This document shows positions 35,992-44,777 of a stretch of DNA of 64,000 nt, piece after piece. This DNA is from Curtobacterium sp. 9128 (GTDB lineage Bacteria; Actinomycetota; Actinomycetes; Actinomycetales; Microbacteriaceae): NCBI RefSeq assembly GCF_007673775.1, contig NZ_VEAF01000007.1, forward strand, positions 62,001-126,000, in the 5' to 3' direction. Below the pieces are notes generated by a model, which saw only the letters and a program-made list of their open reading frames with translations, did no database searches and was not told the origin of the DNA. A program made the position numbers and the translations under genes. Position 1 is the stretch's first letter. Each line of letters begins with the position of its first letter.

Positions 35992-37323
35992 ATGACCGAC
36001 AACGACGCCGCCGAGTGGCGCTTCGAGACCACGCAGATCCACGCCGGCGCTCAGCCGGACCCGACGACCGGAGCCCGGGCGACGCCGATCTACAAGACGA
36101 CCTCGTACGTCTTCGCGAACTCGGACGAGGCTCGTGACCTGTTCGCCCTCGCGAAGCCGGGCAACATCTACTCGCGGATCATGAACCCGACGAACGACGT
36201 CCTCGAACAGCGCATCGCGGCGCTCGAGGGCGGTTCCGGAGCACTCCTGGTCTCGAGCGGTCAGGCGGCGGAGACGTACGCGGTGCTGAACATCGCGCAG
36301 GCCGGCGACCACATCGTGTCCTCGTCGTCGATCTACGGCGGGACGTACAACCTCTTCAAATACACGCTCGCGCGCCTCGGCATCGAGACCACGTTCGTCG
36401 AGGACCAGGACGACCCCGAGGAGTGGCGCCGCGCCGTCCGCCCGAACACCAAGCTGTTCTTCGCGGAGACGATCGGCAACCCGAAGATCAACGTGCTCGA
36501 CATCACGACCGTCGCCGACGTCGCGCACCAGGCGGGTGTACCGCTCATCGTCGACAACACCATCGCGACGCCGTACCTGATCCGCCCGTTCGAGCACGGT
36601 GCGGACATCGTGGTGCATTCCGCGACGAAGTTCCTCGGCGGACACGGCACGGTCATCGGCGGCGTCATCGTCGACGGCGGCACCTTCCCGTGGTCGGAGC
36701 ACCCGGAGCGCTTCCCGGAGTTCAACTCCCCGGACCCCTCGTACCACGGTGCGGTGTTCGCCGAGGCGGTCGGCAACGCCCTCGCGTACATCGTCAAGGC
36801 GCGGGTGCAGCTCCTCCGAGACCTCGGCGCGTCGAGCTCGCCCGACACGGCGTTCGCGCTGCTGCAGGGCATCGAGACGCTCTCGCTCCGCATCGAACGG
36901 CACGTGCAGAACGCGCAGGAGATCGCCGAGTGGCTGGACCGACACCCGGACGTCGCGACCGTCGCGTACGCGGGGCTGCCGACCTCCCCCTGGTACGGCG
37001 CGGCCTCGCGCTACGCGCCGAAGGGCGTCGGCGCGGTGCTGTCCTTCGAGCTCAAGGGCGGGGTCGACGCGGGCCGCGCCCTCGTGGACAACCTGCAGCT
37101 GTTCTCGCACCTGGCCAACATCGGCGACGTGCGCTCACTGGTGATCCACCCGGCATCGACGACGCACTCGCAGCTCACCCCCGAGCAGCAGCTCACGACC
37201 GGTGTCACGCCGGGTCTGGTCCGACTGTCGGTGGGCATCGAGAACGTCGAGGACCTGAAGGCCGACCTGGAGGCCGGGCTCACCGCCGCGCGCGCCGTCA
37301 CCCAGGCGGGTCTGCGGGCGTAG
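35992..37323 (+). CDS. metY: O-acetylhomoserine/O-acetylserine sulfhydrylase
   Basis: 443 residues of the Cys/Met-metabolism PLP family. 'YSRIMNPTNDVLEQRIAALEGG' near 60-81 and the PLP lysine K213 in 'HSATKFLGGHGT' are standard; the C-terminal 'SLVIHPASTTHSQL' is typical of MetY. The enzyme makes homocysteine from O-acetylhomoserine and sulfide. metX, which makes that substrate, lies downstream on the same strand after a 432-bp repeat-filled gap. ATG at 35992 behind AGGAG. No SAM riboswitch was recognised upstream. Confidence 0.95.
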   Translation: MTDNDAAEWRFETTQIHAGAQPDPTTGARATPIYKTTSYVFANSDEARDLFALAKPGNIYSRIMNPTNDVLEQRIAALEGGSGALLVSSGQAAETYAVLNIAQAGDHIVSSSSIYGGTYNLFKYTLARLGIETTFVEDQDDPEEWRRAVRPNTKLFFAETIGNPKINVLDITTVADVAHQAGVPLIVDNTIATPYLIRPFEHGADIVVHSATKFLGGHGTVIGGVIVDGGTFPWSEHPERFPEFNSPDPSYHGAVFAEAVGNALAYIVKARVQLLRDLGASSSPDTAFALLQGIETLSLRIERHVQNAQEIAEWLDRHPDVATVAYAGLPTSPWYGAASRYAPKGVGAVLSFELKGGVDAGRALVDNLQLFSHLANIGDVRSLVIHPASTTHSQLTPEQQLTTGVTPGLVRLSVGIENVEDLKADLEAGLTAARAVTQAGLRA

Positions 37324-37418
37324 CGCCGCGCGCGCTCGTCCCGTCGGGACGGGCCGGCGCGGGCGCGCCCGCCGGCCGGCTCGGAACGCGCCGCCGTCGA
37401 CGCGCAACACGCCGCCGC

Positions 37419-37562
37419 GTCGACTCGGAACGACGGGGTCGCTGTCGTACGACAGCGACCCCGTCGTTCCTTGCGCGCGCAACTGTTGCGCACGCCCGAC
37501 AGCGACAGCGACAGTGTCGATGTCGTACGACATCGACACTGTCGCTCCTTGCAACAGCAAGC
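37419..37562 (+). repeat. GTCGTACGAC composite repeat, copy 2
   Basis: Two perfect palindromes, 37427-37470 (22-nt arms) and 37507-37546 (20-nt arms), both centred on GTCGTACGAC and joined by TTGCG/CGCAA pieces. It aligns along its length with the reverse complement of 20763-20901. It sits in the metY-metX gap; the rest of that gap (37563-37755) is C-rich, containing repeated GCACCC/CGCACC runs and no gene I can support. Confidence 0.85.
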
Positions 37563-37755
37563 GCCCACGCGCCGCACGCAAGCGCCCGCCCGCCGCGCCG
37601 CGCCGCGCCCACCGGAGACGAGCCGAGCCTCCAGGTCGCGCCGCCCGCGCCGGCAGCACCCAGCACCCAGCACCCCACACCCGCGCACCCCGCGCACCCC
37701 GCTCCCGCGTAACACGGCGACGGCACGCGGCTCCGACCGGGACAATGGACCCACC

Positions 37756-38955
37756 ATGGACTGGCAGACGACTCCCGAGGACTCCGTGCCGTCCACCCTG
37801 GTCCCCGGCACCGCACTCGGCGCGATCGGCAAGCCCCCGGTCACCGGCGCCTGGCGCCCGGGCGACCACCCCGGCTCCCGTCGGTTCGTGTCCCTCGGCG
37901 AGCAGTGGGTGCGCGGCGGACGGCTGCCGGCCGTGCGGATCGCGTACGAGAGCTGGGGCACCCTGAACGACGCACGGGACAACGCCGTCCTCGTGTTCCA
38001 CGCCCTCACCGGCGACTCGCACGTGGCAGGCGATGCCGGACCCGGCCACACCACGGCCGGCTGGTGGGGCGACGTCGTCGGACCGGGTCGGGCGATCGAC
38101 ACCGACCGATGGTTCGTGGTCGCGCCGAACATGCTCGGCGGCTGCCAGGGGTCGACCGGGCCGTCGTCGGTCGCACCCGACGGGGTGGAGTGGGGCTCGC
38201 GCTTCCCGTTCCTCACGGTCCGCGACCAGGTGGCCGCGCAGGTGCGCCTGGCCGACGCCCTCGGCATCGAGCGGTTCGCGGCCGTCGTCGGTGGGTCGAT
38301 GGGCGGGATGCACGCCCTGGAGTTCGCCGCGTCGGAGCCGTCGCGGGTCGCACGCCTGGCGGTCCTCGCCAGCACGGCGCAGACGACCGCCGACCAGATC
38401 GCCGCGAACTCGCTGCAGCGCGCGGCGATCCAGATGGACCCCGGGTTCGCCGGCGGCGACTACTACGAGGCCGAGCCGGGCGACGGCCCCTCCCGGGGGT
38501 TGTCCCTCGCGCGCCGGATGGCGATGCTCACCTACCGGGCCTCGGACGAACTCAACGGCCGGTTCGACCGCTCGTGGCAGTCCGACGTGTCACCACTCGG
38601 CGAGGACGGGCGGTTCTCGGTCGAGAGCTACCTCGACTTCCACGGCAACAAGTTCACCCGGCGGTTCGACGCCTCCACCTACGTGGCGCTGACGCACGCG
38701 ATGGACTCGCACGACCTCGGAGCCGGGCGGGGCGGCGTCGCGGCGGCGCTCGGCAGGATCGCCGCCAGGACCCTCGTCGTCGGGATCTCCAGCGACCGGC
38801 TGTTCCCCGTCGAGGACCAGCACCGCATCGCCGCCGGCGTGCCGGACACGCTCGACGGCGACCGAGCGGCGGTCATCACGAGCGAGTTCGGACACGACGG
38901 ATTCCTCATCGAACACGAGGCCGTCGGGGCGCACCTCCGCCGCCTGCTCGACTGA
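37756..38955 (+). CDS. metX: Homoserine O-acetyltransferase
   Basis: 399 residues of the MetX alpha/beta-hydrolase family, which uses acetyl-CoA to activate homoserine. 'ALTGDSHVAG', 'NMLGGCQGSTGPSS', nucleophile elbow 'VVGGSMGGMHALE' (Ser near 181) and the late acid 'SSDRLFPVEDQ' with His in 'SEFGHDGFLIE' are all in place. It feeds MetY upstream; both belong to the direct-sulfhydrylation route to methionine. The ATG at 37756 is the best fit to the conserved N-terminus. Confidence 0.95.
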   Translation: MDWQTTPEDSVPSTLVPGTALGAIGKPPVTGAWRPGDHPGSRRFVSLGEQWVRGGRLPAVRIAYESWGTLNDARDNAVLVFHALTGDSHVAGDAGPGHTTAGWWGDVVGPGRAIDTDRWFVVAPNMLGGCQGSTGPSSVAPDGVEWGSRFPFLTVRDQVAAQVRLADALGIERFAAVVGGSMGGMHALEFAASEPSRVARLAVLASTAQTTADQIAANSLQRAAIQMDPGFAGGDYYEAEPGDGPSRGLSLARRMAMLTYRASDELNGRFDRSWQSDVSPLGEDGRFSVESYLDFHGNKFTRRFDASTYVALTHAMDSHDLGAGRGGVAAALGRIAARTLVVGISSDRLFPVEDQHRIAAGVPDTLDGDRAAVITSEFGHDGFLIEHEAVGAHLRRLLD

Positions 38956-39112
38956 CAACGCCTGACGTCGCGGTAACGACTTGGTTGCCAAACGCATCAC
39001 CCTGGCGTGCCGAACCCTCCGCAACGAGTCGCTCTCATGGAATGATGTGCGAACCGACCAACCATCGGTGGCTCGACGATCCCTGCACGAACGAGAACGA
39101 CACCTGGAACCG

Positions 39113-40270
39113 ATGGAACCCCTGGCACAGGAACGCGACCGGCTGCTCCGGTCGACGACCCGCGTCGTGGGCATCGCGTGCACCCTGGTCAGCCTCGTGG
39201 GCGTGCTCTGCTCGTTCGCCGTCCCGGCCGGACCGCTCGCGGCCGGGATCGCCTGCATCGTGGTGATGACGGGTGCCCTCGTGGCGTTCGGCTGGAACGG
39301 CTCCACGTGGTGGACGGCGCTCACGCTCGTCGCCGGACTCGGCGCCCTGGTGCTCCTCACCACGAGCGTCACGGGCGAGGACCGCGCCGTCGTGACGAGC
39401 GCCCTCGTCCCCCTCGCCGCGGGTGGCCTGTCCTCCCTGCTGATGGCCCAGCGTGGCCACGTCGTCGGGCTCGGGCTGACGGTCCTCGGCGGCGCCTGCT
39501 CGATCGTCGTGATGGCGTTCGCCGCCGGGGCACTCGTCTCGAACGCCGTCGGCGGCACCGCCCTCGGCTGGGTCCTCACCGCCGTGGTCGCGTACTGGAT
39601 CTCACGCAGCATCCCGCGCGTCGCGCGCCGCATCTACAGCATCGGAACCGCGCACCGTGCGGAACGCCAGGCCAGCGAGACCGAGGCACAGCGCCGGCAG
39701 GGTGCCCGACTCCTGCACGACACCGTCCTCGCGACGCTGACCCTGCTTGCGCACTCGGGCGTCGGGGTGTCCGAGCAGGCGATGCGCGAGCAGGCCGCCG
39801 AGGACGCCAGGCTCCTCCGCCACCTCCGCCTCGGGGCGACGCCGCAGCCGCAGCAGTCCGGCGACTACTCGTTGACCCGCACCGAGGAGTCCCCGCTCGG
39901 ACAGACCCTCGAGTCCGTGAAGCAGCGCTTCGGCCGGATGGGCCTCGAGGTCAGCTGGCACGGCACCGGCCAGGTGCTCCTGCCCACGACCGTGCTCGAC
40001 GCGTTCCTGCTCGCCCTCGCCGAGTGCCTCGAGAACGTCCGCCGGCACGCCGGCGTCGCCGAGGCGCACGTCACCATCGTCCACGACGAGGACATGGTCC
40101 GCGCGATGGTCACCGACTCCGGTGTCGGCTTCGAACTCGGCGCCGTCGACGAGGAACGGCTCGGCTTCAAGGAGAGCGTCGTCAACCGCCTCCGCGAGGT
40201 CGGCGGCGACGCCCGCCTCTTCTCCGCGCCGGGTTCCGGCACGACCGTCGTCCTGGAGGCGCCCCGATGA
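39113..40270 (+). CDS. Sensor histidine kinase (NarX/DesK-like)
   Basis: 385 residues from the ATG at 39113. About five hydrophobic segments (20-165) make a membrane sensor, followed by a dimerisation helix with the phospho-acceptor H202-D203 in 'LLHDTVLATLTLLAH' and a HATPase domain with N-box 'ECLENVRRHAGV', G1 'VTDSGVGFE' and G2 'GSGTTVVLEAP'. It should phosphorylate the NarL-type regulator two genes downstream. The stop overlaps the next gene in ATGA. The start is uncertain; the ribosome site is weak. Confidence 0.87.
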   Translation: MEPLAQERDRLLRSTTRVVGIACTLVSLVGVLCSFAVPAGPLAAGIACIVVMTGALVAFGWNGSTWWTALTLVAGLGALVLLTTSVTGEDRAVVTSALVPLAAGGLSSLLMAQRGHVVGLGLTVLGGACSIVVMAFAAGALVSNAVGGTALGWVLTAVVAYWISRSIPRVARRIYSIGTAHRAERQASETEAQRRQGARLLHDTVLATLTLLAHSGVGVSEQAMREQAAEDARLLRHLRLGATPQPQQSGDYSLTRTEESPLGQTLESVKQRFGRMGLEVSWHGTGQVLLPTTVLDAFLLALAECLENVRRHAGVAEAHVTIVHDEDMVRAMVTDSGVGFELGAVDEERLGFKESVVNRLREVGGDARLFSAPGSGTTVVLEAPR

Positions 40271-41589
40271 GCGGCGTCCCGGAGGACACCATCGGCCGTG
40301 GCCTGCCCGGCGAGACCCAGCAGCCCGCTCCGCGGACCCGACGGGAGGCGCGGGAGCGGTACCGGGGCACCGAACGTCGGCAGGCACGCGGCCTCCCCTC
40401 GACGTCCACCGGCGCGCGGTCGCTGCGGCAGGCCGCGAAGCCCGGGGCCTCGCTCGGTGCGGGGCACCTCGGGCTCGGCGCTGCGGTGCTCACCGCGCTC
40501 GAGGCCGTGGCGGGCGTGGCGTTCTTCCTCGCGCACTGGTCCGACTTCGCCGACCCCTGGCTCCCGGCGGCGGCGTGGCTGCTGTTCGCCATCGCGGCGA
40601 TCGGCGTCGGCCTCAGCGTGATGACCTACGGCGAGCGGCTCACCGGAGTGTCGTTCGCGCTCATCTGCGTCGTCCTCGCCTGCATCGTCACCCTCGACTT
40701 CATCGGGATCTGGCCCGAGCACGACCTGGCACACACGGCGAGTGCGTCCGTCGCGGCCGGCTTCGCGCTCCTCCCGGTGGCGACGCTCCGTCCGGCGCGG
40801 GAGGTCGCCGCCGCGATCACGGTGCTCGGGCTCGCCTTCGTCGTCATGGCGATCGCGTCCACCCCGATCACCGCCGACACGATCCCCGGGCTGTTCTCGC
40901 TGCTCGCGCTCGTGATCGTGCCCCCGTCCGTGGCGATCTTCGTCATGCAGCGCTTCCGCCAGCTCGTGCAGCGCGAGCTCGACCGCGTGCTCGTTCAGTC
41001 GAACGTCTCCGCCCCGCAGTTCGCCGTGGGCATGCTCGCCTCCGACGAGCTCGCACGACTGGACCTGGCGGCCGAGAAGCTCCTCGACGCCGTGGCGAAC
41101 GGCACCGACCCGCTCCCCCTGTCGGACGCGTCGTCCTCGGTCGCGGCGTCGCTCGCCACGGAGCTCCGGCTGCACCTCATCGAGGGACGTCGGGAGACAT
41201 GGCTCTACCACGCCATCACCGAGTCCGACCACCTCGGCCGGGCGGTGAGCGTCGCCGACCCCGGATCGCTCGCCGGGCACCTGTCGCCCGCGCAACGGGA
41301 CGGGCTGCTCCAGGCGCTCTGGCAGATGGTCGGCGACGGCCGGGGTCTCCAGCCAGGGGTCCCGATGGTCTCCGTCACGCTCGGTCCCGTCGGGTCCGAC
41401 GGCCACCCGGTCTCCGACGAGACCATGGACGTCCCGATCGTCATCGAGTCCAGGGGCGTGCCCCGACGACGCCTCGGTCCGGCCGCGTGGAGCGGACTCG
41501 CACGCATCGGGAGCTACACCGACACCATGCGCGACGGCGCCTTGCACATCGTCGCCCACTGCGTCGTGAGTCGACACCCGTCGATGTGA
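40267..41589 (+). CDS. Membrane protein resembling a histidine kinase without catalytic motifs
   Basis: 440 residues. A charged N-terminal 60 residues is followed by about six to eight membrane segments (65-225), then a cytoplasmic half of about 210 residues. That half parallels a kinase core: helices around 'LDLAAEKLLDAVANGTDPLPL' and 'TELRLHLIEGRRETWLYHAI', then 'QRDGLLQALWQMVGDGRG' where an N-box would be, and a last strand 'GALHIVAHCVV'. The phospho-acceptor His-Asp and the G boxes are absent. It lies between a genuine kinase and its regulator, so a sensory or modulating partner is inferred. No family name is claimed. Confidence 0.7.
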   Translation: MSGVPEDTIGRGLPGETQQPAPRTRREARERYRGTERRQARGLPSTSTGARSLRQAAKPGASLGAGHLGLGAAVLTALEAVAGVAFFLAHWSDFADPWLPAAAWLLFAIAAIGVGLSVMTYGERLTGVSFALICVVLACIVTLDFIGIWPEHDLAHTASASVAAGFALLPVATLRPAREVAAAITVLGLAFVVMAIASTPITADTIPGLFSLLALVIVPPSVAIFVMQRFRQLVQRELDRVLVQSNVSAPQFAVGMLASDELARLDLAAEKLLDAVANGTDPLPLSDASSSVAASLATELRLHLIEGRRETWLYHAITESDHLGRAVSVADPGSLAGHLSPAQRDGLLQALWQMVGDGRGLQPGVPMVSVTLGPVGSDGHPVSDETMDVPIVIESRGVPRRRLGPAAWSGLARIGSYTDTMRDGALHIVAHCVVSRHPSM

Positions 41590-41677
41590 CGGGTTCCGGA
41601 CATCCTGACGAGCCTCCGACGCCCGGATGTGCGTGCCACCTAGGCTCTCCACGCAGACCACGAGAAAGGACGCCAGC

Positions 41678-42349
41678 ATGGCGACTCCAGAGGCCCCGAT
41701 CCGACTCGCACTCGTCGACGACCACAGGATGCTGCTCGGTGCGCTGACGGAGTGGATCCGTGGCGCCGCCGACGACATCACGCTCGTCGCCGCCGTCACG
41801 ACCTGGCCCGAGCTGCTCACCAGCCCGGCGTTCCCGGTCGACGTGGTGCTGCTCGACCTCGACCTCAAGGACTCCATCCCGGTGTCGCTGAAGATCTCGA
41901 CGCTCAAGACCGCCGGCGTCAAGACCGTCGTCATGAGCACGTACTCGGAGCCGAACGTCGTGCGCGAGGCCCTCGGATCCGGTGCCCTCGGCTACCTGGT
42001 CAAGAGCGAGGACGCGGAGATGATCGTCGAGGCGATCCGCTCGGCGCAGCGCGGTGAGCAGTACGTCTCCGCCGAACTCGACCTGGCCATCAACAGCGGC
42101 GACGTGGGCGGTGTGCCGAAGCTCAGCGCGCAGGAGCGTCGTGTGATGGCGCTCTACGGCGGCGGCGAGCCCGTGAAGAGCGTGGCGTACCAGCTCGGGA
42201 TCTCCGAGGAGACCGCCAAGAGCTACCTCAAGCGCATCCGTGAGAAGTACCGCGTGGCCGGCTTCGACGTCGGCACGAAGGTGGCGCTCCGCAAGCGGGC
42301 GATCACCGACGGCATCATCTTCGAGGACGGGTCGCCGCACGGGCTGTAG
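41678..42349 (+). CDS. NarL/FixJ-type response regulator
   Basis: 223 residues. Receiver domain with D14-D15, phospho-acceptor D60 in 'VVLLDLDLKD' and K109 in 'GYLVKSED'; C-terminal LuxR-type helix-turn-helix with 'LSAQERRVMALYGGGEPVKSVAYQLGIS' then 'ETAKSYLKRIREKY'. The ATG follows GAGAAAGGA. Together with the two genes upstream it forms one signalling operon; targets are not visible. Confidence 0.92.
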   Translation: MATPEAPIRLALVDDHRMLLGALTEWIRGAADDITLVAAVTTWPELLTSPAFPVDVVLLDLDLKDSIPVSLKISTLKTAGVKTVVMSTYSEPNVVREALGSGALGYLVKSEDAEMIVEAIRSAQRGEQYVSAELDLAINSGDVGGVPKLSAQERRVMALYGGGEPVKSVAYQLGISEETAKSYLKRIREKYRVAGFDVGTKVALRKRAITDGIIFEDGSPHGL

Positions 42350-42413
42350 GGGCGACAGCGCCGCGCCCGGCATGGTCGGGCCCGGCGTGGCGTGGTCCGG
42401 CGTGGCCCTGCGC

Positions 42414-42501
42414 GAGGTTCCACAACTCGCCGCTCACGTCCGCCGAGGTTCCACGACTCGCCGAACGAGCCCCTCGAGGTTCCAGAATTCTGGCACCTCG
42501 G
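42414..42501 (+). repeat. REP-like composite repeat, copy D
   Basis: GAGGTTCCACAACTCGCCGC at the left and a 24-nt palindrome (42476-42499, arms GAGGT-T-CCAGAA) at the right, 60 nt apart, as in the copies at 12.5 and 20.6 kb. It fills the space between the convergent response-regulator and MFS genes and may double as a bidirectional terminator. Confidence 0.8.
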
Positions 42502-42539
42502 GGTGACGACGCCGGGCCCGCGGAGCCGAACCCTGCGGA

Positions 42540-43805
42540 TCAGCCGAGCGGCACCGGGGCGGTGATCGGACCGGTGGACGGGTGGTGAGCCACCAGCGCA
42601 GCACGGTGCTTCGACCGCCGCTCGACCGTGTAGCTGATCGCGGTCATGACGACGCCGAGCAGGGCCAGTGCGATGCCGAGCCACCCCGGGGCGACGAAGC
42701 CGAACCCGGCAGCGATGACGGCTCCGCCGAGGGCAGCGCCGAGCGAGTTGCCGATGTTGAACGCGGAGTGGTTCAGCGCGGCCGCGATGGTCCTCGCGTC
42801 CCCCGCGACGTCCATCAACCGCGACTGCACCGCCGGCGGGATCGCGGACGAGGTCGCCCCGAGCAGGAACGCACCGACGAAGACCCCGACCGTCCACTGC
42901 GCCGTCAACACCACCACGAGCAGGGCCCCGATCAGGGCGAACATCCCGACGTAGATCGTTCGCTTGACACTGTGGTCGGCGAGGTGCCCGCCGAGGACCC
43001 CACCCACGACCATGCCGAGCCCGACGACGACGAGCACGAGGGGCACGACGGCCTGCGGGAGGCCGGTGACGTTCGTCACGAGCGGCGAGATGTACGAGTA
43101 GACCGCGAAGAACCCGCCGAACCCGACCGCGCCGAGGCCCATCACGAGCCAGACCTGCGGTACCCGGAAGGCGCGGAGCTCACGACCGATCGACGCCGTC
43201 TCGTCACGGGCCGAACGCGGCACGAAGGCCGACACCGCGAAGAACGTCGCGGCGAACAGGACGGCGACGACGCCGTACGCGACACGCCATCCGGCGTTCT
43301 GTCCGATGAACGTGATCGCGGGGACGCCGACCACGTTGGCGACGGACAGGCCGAGCAGCACCATCGCGATCCCCTTGCCGCGCTTCCCGGGGCCCATGAT
43401 GTCGCCGGCGACGATCGAGGCGATCCCGAAGTACGCACCGTGCGGCAGCCCGGCGACGAACCGCGCGACGAGGACCAGGCCGAACGAGGGCAGCACCGCG
43501 CTGGCGACCGTCGCGACGACGAACCCGACGAGCAGCACCATGAGCAGGCCCTTGCGCGGGAACTTCGCCGACATCGCCGCGATGGTGGGTGCGCCGACGA
43601 CCACGCCGAGCGCGTACGCGCTGACGAGCCACCCGGCGTGCGCGATCCCGGCGTCCGGGTCGGCGGCGTACTGGCTCGGCAGGAGGGCAGCCGCGATGTT
43701 CGGCAGCAACCCCATCGCGACGAACTCGGTGGACCCGATGGCGAACCCACCGAGGGCGAGGGCGATGATCGCGAGTGCGCGGCGCGCCGGCGTGAGCTGG
43801 GACAT
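42540..43805 (-). CDS. MFS transporter, DHA1 (AraJ/YdhP-like) efflux family
   Basis: 421 residues, 12 predicted membrane segments. N-terminal 'FAIGSTEFVAMGLLPNIA' and the motif-A-like loop 'MSAKFPRKGLLM' are characteristic of DHA1 exporters of sugars, purines or drugs. Substrate unknown. The ATG at 43805 follows an AG-rich stretch. A 384-bp leader separates it from the next minus-strand gene and holds a palindrome overlapping a -10-like sequence. Confidence 0.9.
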   Translation of the reverse strand: MSQLTPARRALAIIALALGGFAIGSTEFVAMGLLPNIAAALLPSQYAADPDAGIAHAGWLVSAYALGVVVGAPTIAAMSAKFPRKGLLMVLLVGFVVATVASAVLPSFGLVLVARFVAGLPHGAYFGIASIVAGDIMGPGKRGKGIAMVLLGLSVANVVGVPAITFIGQNAGWRVAYGVVAVLFAATFFAVSAFVPRSARDETASIGRELRAFRVPQVWLVMGLGAVGFGGFFAVYSYISPLVTNVTGLPQAVVPLVLVVVGLGMVVGGVLGGHLADHSVKRTIYVGMFALIGALLVVVLTAQWTVGVFVGAFLLGATSSAIPPAVQSRLMDVAGDARTIAAALNHSAFNIGNSLGAALGGAVIAAGFGFVAPGWLGIALALLGVVMTAISYTVERRSKHRAALVAHHPSTGPITAPVPLG

Positions 43806-44051
43806 GCTGCCTGTTCTGGACGGGGCGGACGGAACGGTACGAGCCGCGGGCCCGCACGGACGGACCCCACGAGCGGACCCGACGGACGGATCCGAACGAC
43901 CGGAACCACACGAGCGGACCCGGACGAGTGGCACGAGGCGACGGACGACGACGGGCCCGCGGTTCCGGACCACGAGGTCGCGACCGGCGATGCCGGTCCG
44001 TTCAGCGGTGAGCGGAGGAGACCGAGCCGACGAAGCGGCCCGGTCGGATCA

Positions 44052-44069
44052 GTGTAGACCGCTCCACAC
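44052..44069 (-). promoter_or_regulatory. Palindrome over a -10-like hexamer upstream of the MFS gene
   Basis: An imperfect 18-nt inverted repeat with outer arms GTGT/ACAC (GTGTAGACC-GCTCCACAC) and a minus-strand TACACT (44051-44056) at its edge. Arrangement and size resemble a TetR-family operator for an exporter. The rest of the 384-bp region (43806-44189) contains short ACGAGCGGACCC repeats and no convincing gene. Confidence 0.35.
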
Positions 44070-44189
44070 GCATGGCGGAAGCGACCTCCCGAATCGATTC
44101 GACACCAACAACGTCCACGAGCCGAGCCGCCGACGCAGCGGAGCACGGTGGCTCCGCGACGGACAGGGGCGACGCGAGGACAGCGCGCC

Positions 44190-44366
44190 TCAGGCCGCGC
44201 GGCGCTGCGGCTGCTGCTGGCGCGCGGGGGCCGCGGGGACCTCGTCGCGGTGGACCCAGCCTTCGCCGCACTCCGTGCACGTGGCCCAGGCGGCATCGCC
44301 GTCGGAGTCCACGTCGATGACGACCGTTCGCAGGTCGCAGTCGGGGCACCAGCCGTCGTGCATCAT
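44190..44366 (-). CDS. Small zinc-ribbon-like protein (about 58 aa)
   Basis: Two C-x-x-C pairs (CPDC and CTEC) 20-odd residues apart form a likely zinc ribbon; the tail is Gln/Pro/Arg-rich. GAGGAG precedes a double ATG (44366 or 44363). No family recognised. It is flanked by the MFS leader and the thiamine-binding protein gene. Confidence 0.65.
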   Translation of the reverse strand: MMHDGWCPDCDLRTVVIDVDSDGDAAWATCTECGEGWVHRDEVPAAPARQQQPQRRAA

Positions 44367-44468
44367 CACGATCTCCTCGTCACGTCCGCGGTCACCGTCG
44401 TGTGACCATCTGCCCACAGGACACACCCGACCACCGACATCCCCGGGAGGACGGCGGCGTGTCGCCGA

Positions 44469-44777
44469 TCAGGAGTCGAGCGCCGCTTCGAGCCGCTCGA
44501 GCTTGCCGTCGATCTCGCCCGTGTGTCCAGGTCGGATGTCCGCCTTCAGCACGAGGGACACCCGGGTACCGAAGGGCAGGACGGCCTCGGTGGCGGCCTT
44601 CACGACGGCCATGCAGGCGTCCCAGTCGCCCTCGATCTCGGTGAACATCGACGACGTCCGGTTCGGCAGGCCGGACTCCCGGACGACTCGGACCGCAGCG
44701 GCGACGGCGTCGTGGACCGACCCGTCGGACGACGCTGCGGGACCACCGGACGGGGCGACGGAGAAGGCGACGATCAT
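44469..44777 (-). CDS. MTH1187/YqgV-type thiamine-binding protein
   Basis: 102 residues of the ferredoxin-like DUF77 fold: 'MIVAFSVAPSG' opening, 'SGLPNRTSSMFTEIEGDWDACMAVV' and the closing 'ISLVLKADIRPG'-like strand (here 'VSLVLKADIRPG'). Members bind thiamine or hydroxymethylpyrimidine-like ligands and are often near thiamine transport genes, none of which is seen here. The ATG overlaps the upstream membrane glycosyltransferase stop (ATGA). Confidence 0.85.
   Translation of the reverse strand: MIVAFSVAPSGGPAASSDGSVHDAVAAAVRVVRESGLPNRTSSMFTEIEGDWDACMAVVKAATEAVLPFGTRVSLVLKADIRPGHTGEIDGKLERLEAALDS

Noticed and set aside
34171..37110. 979-codon minus-strand frame through the repeat array and metY
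   Set aside because: The GAHGAG-rich translation is just the tandem repeat read in reverse; no motif and no ribosome site.
44002..44349. Possible extra gene in the MFS leader (minus strand)
   Set aside because: Arg/Ala-biased product, overlaps the zinc-ribbon gene in another frame, and has no start signal.
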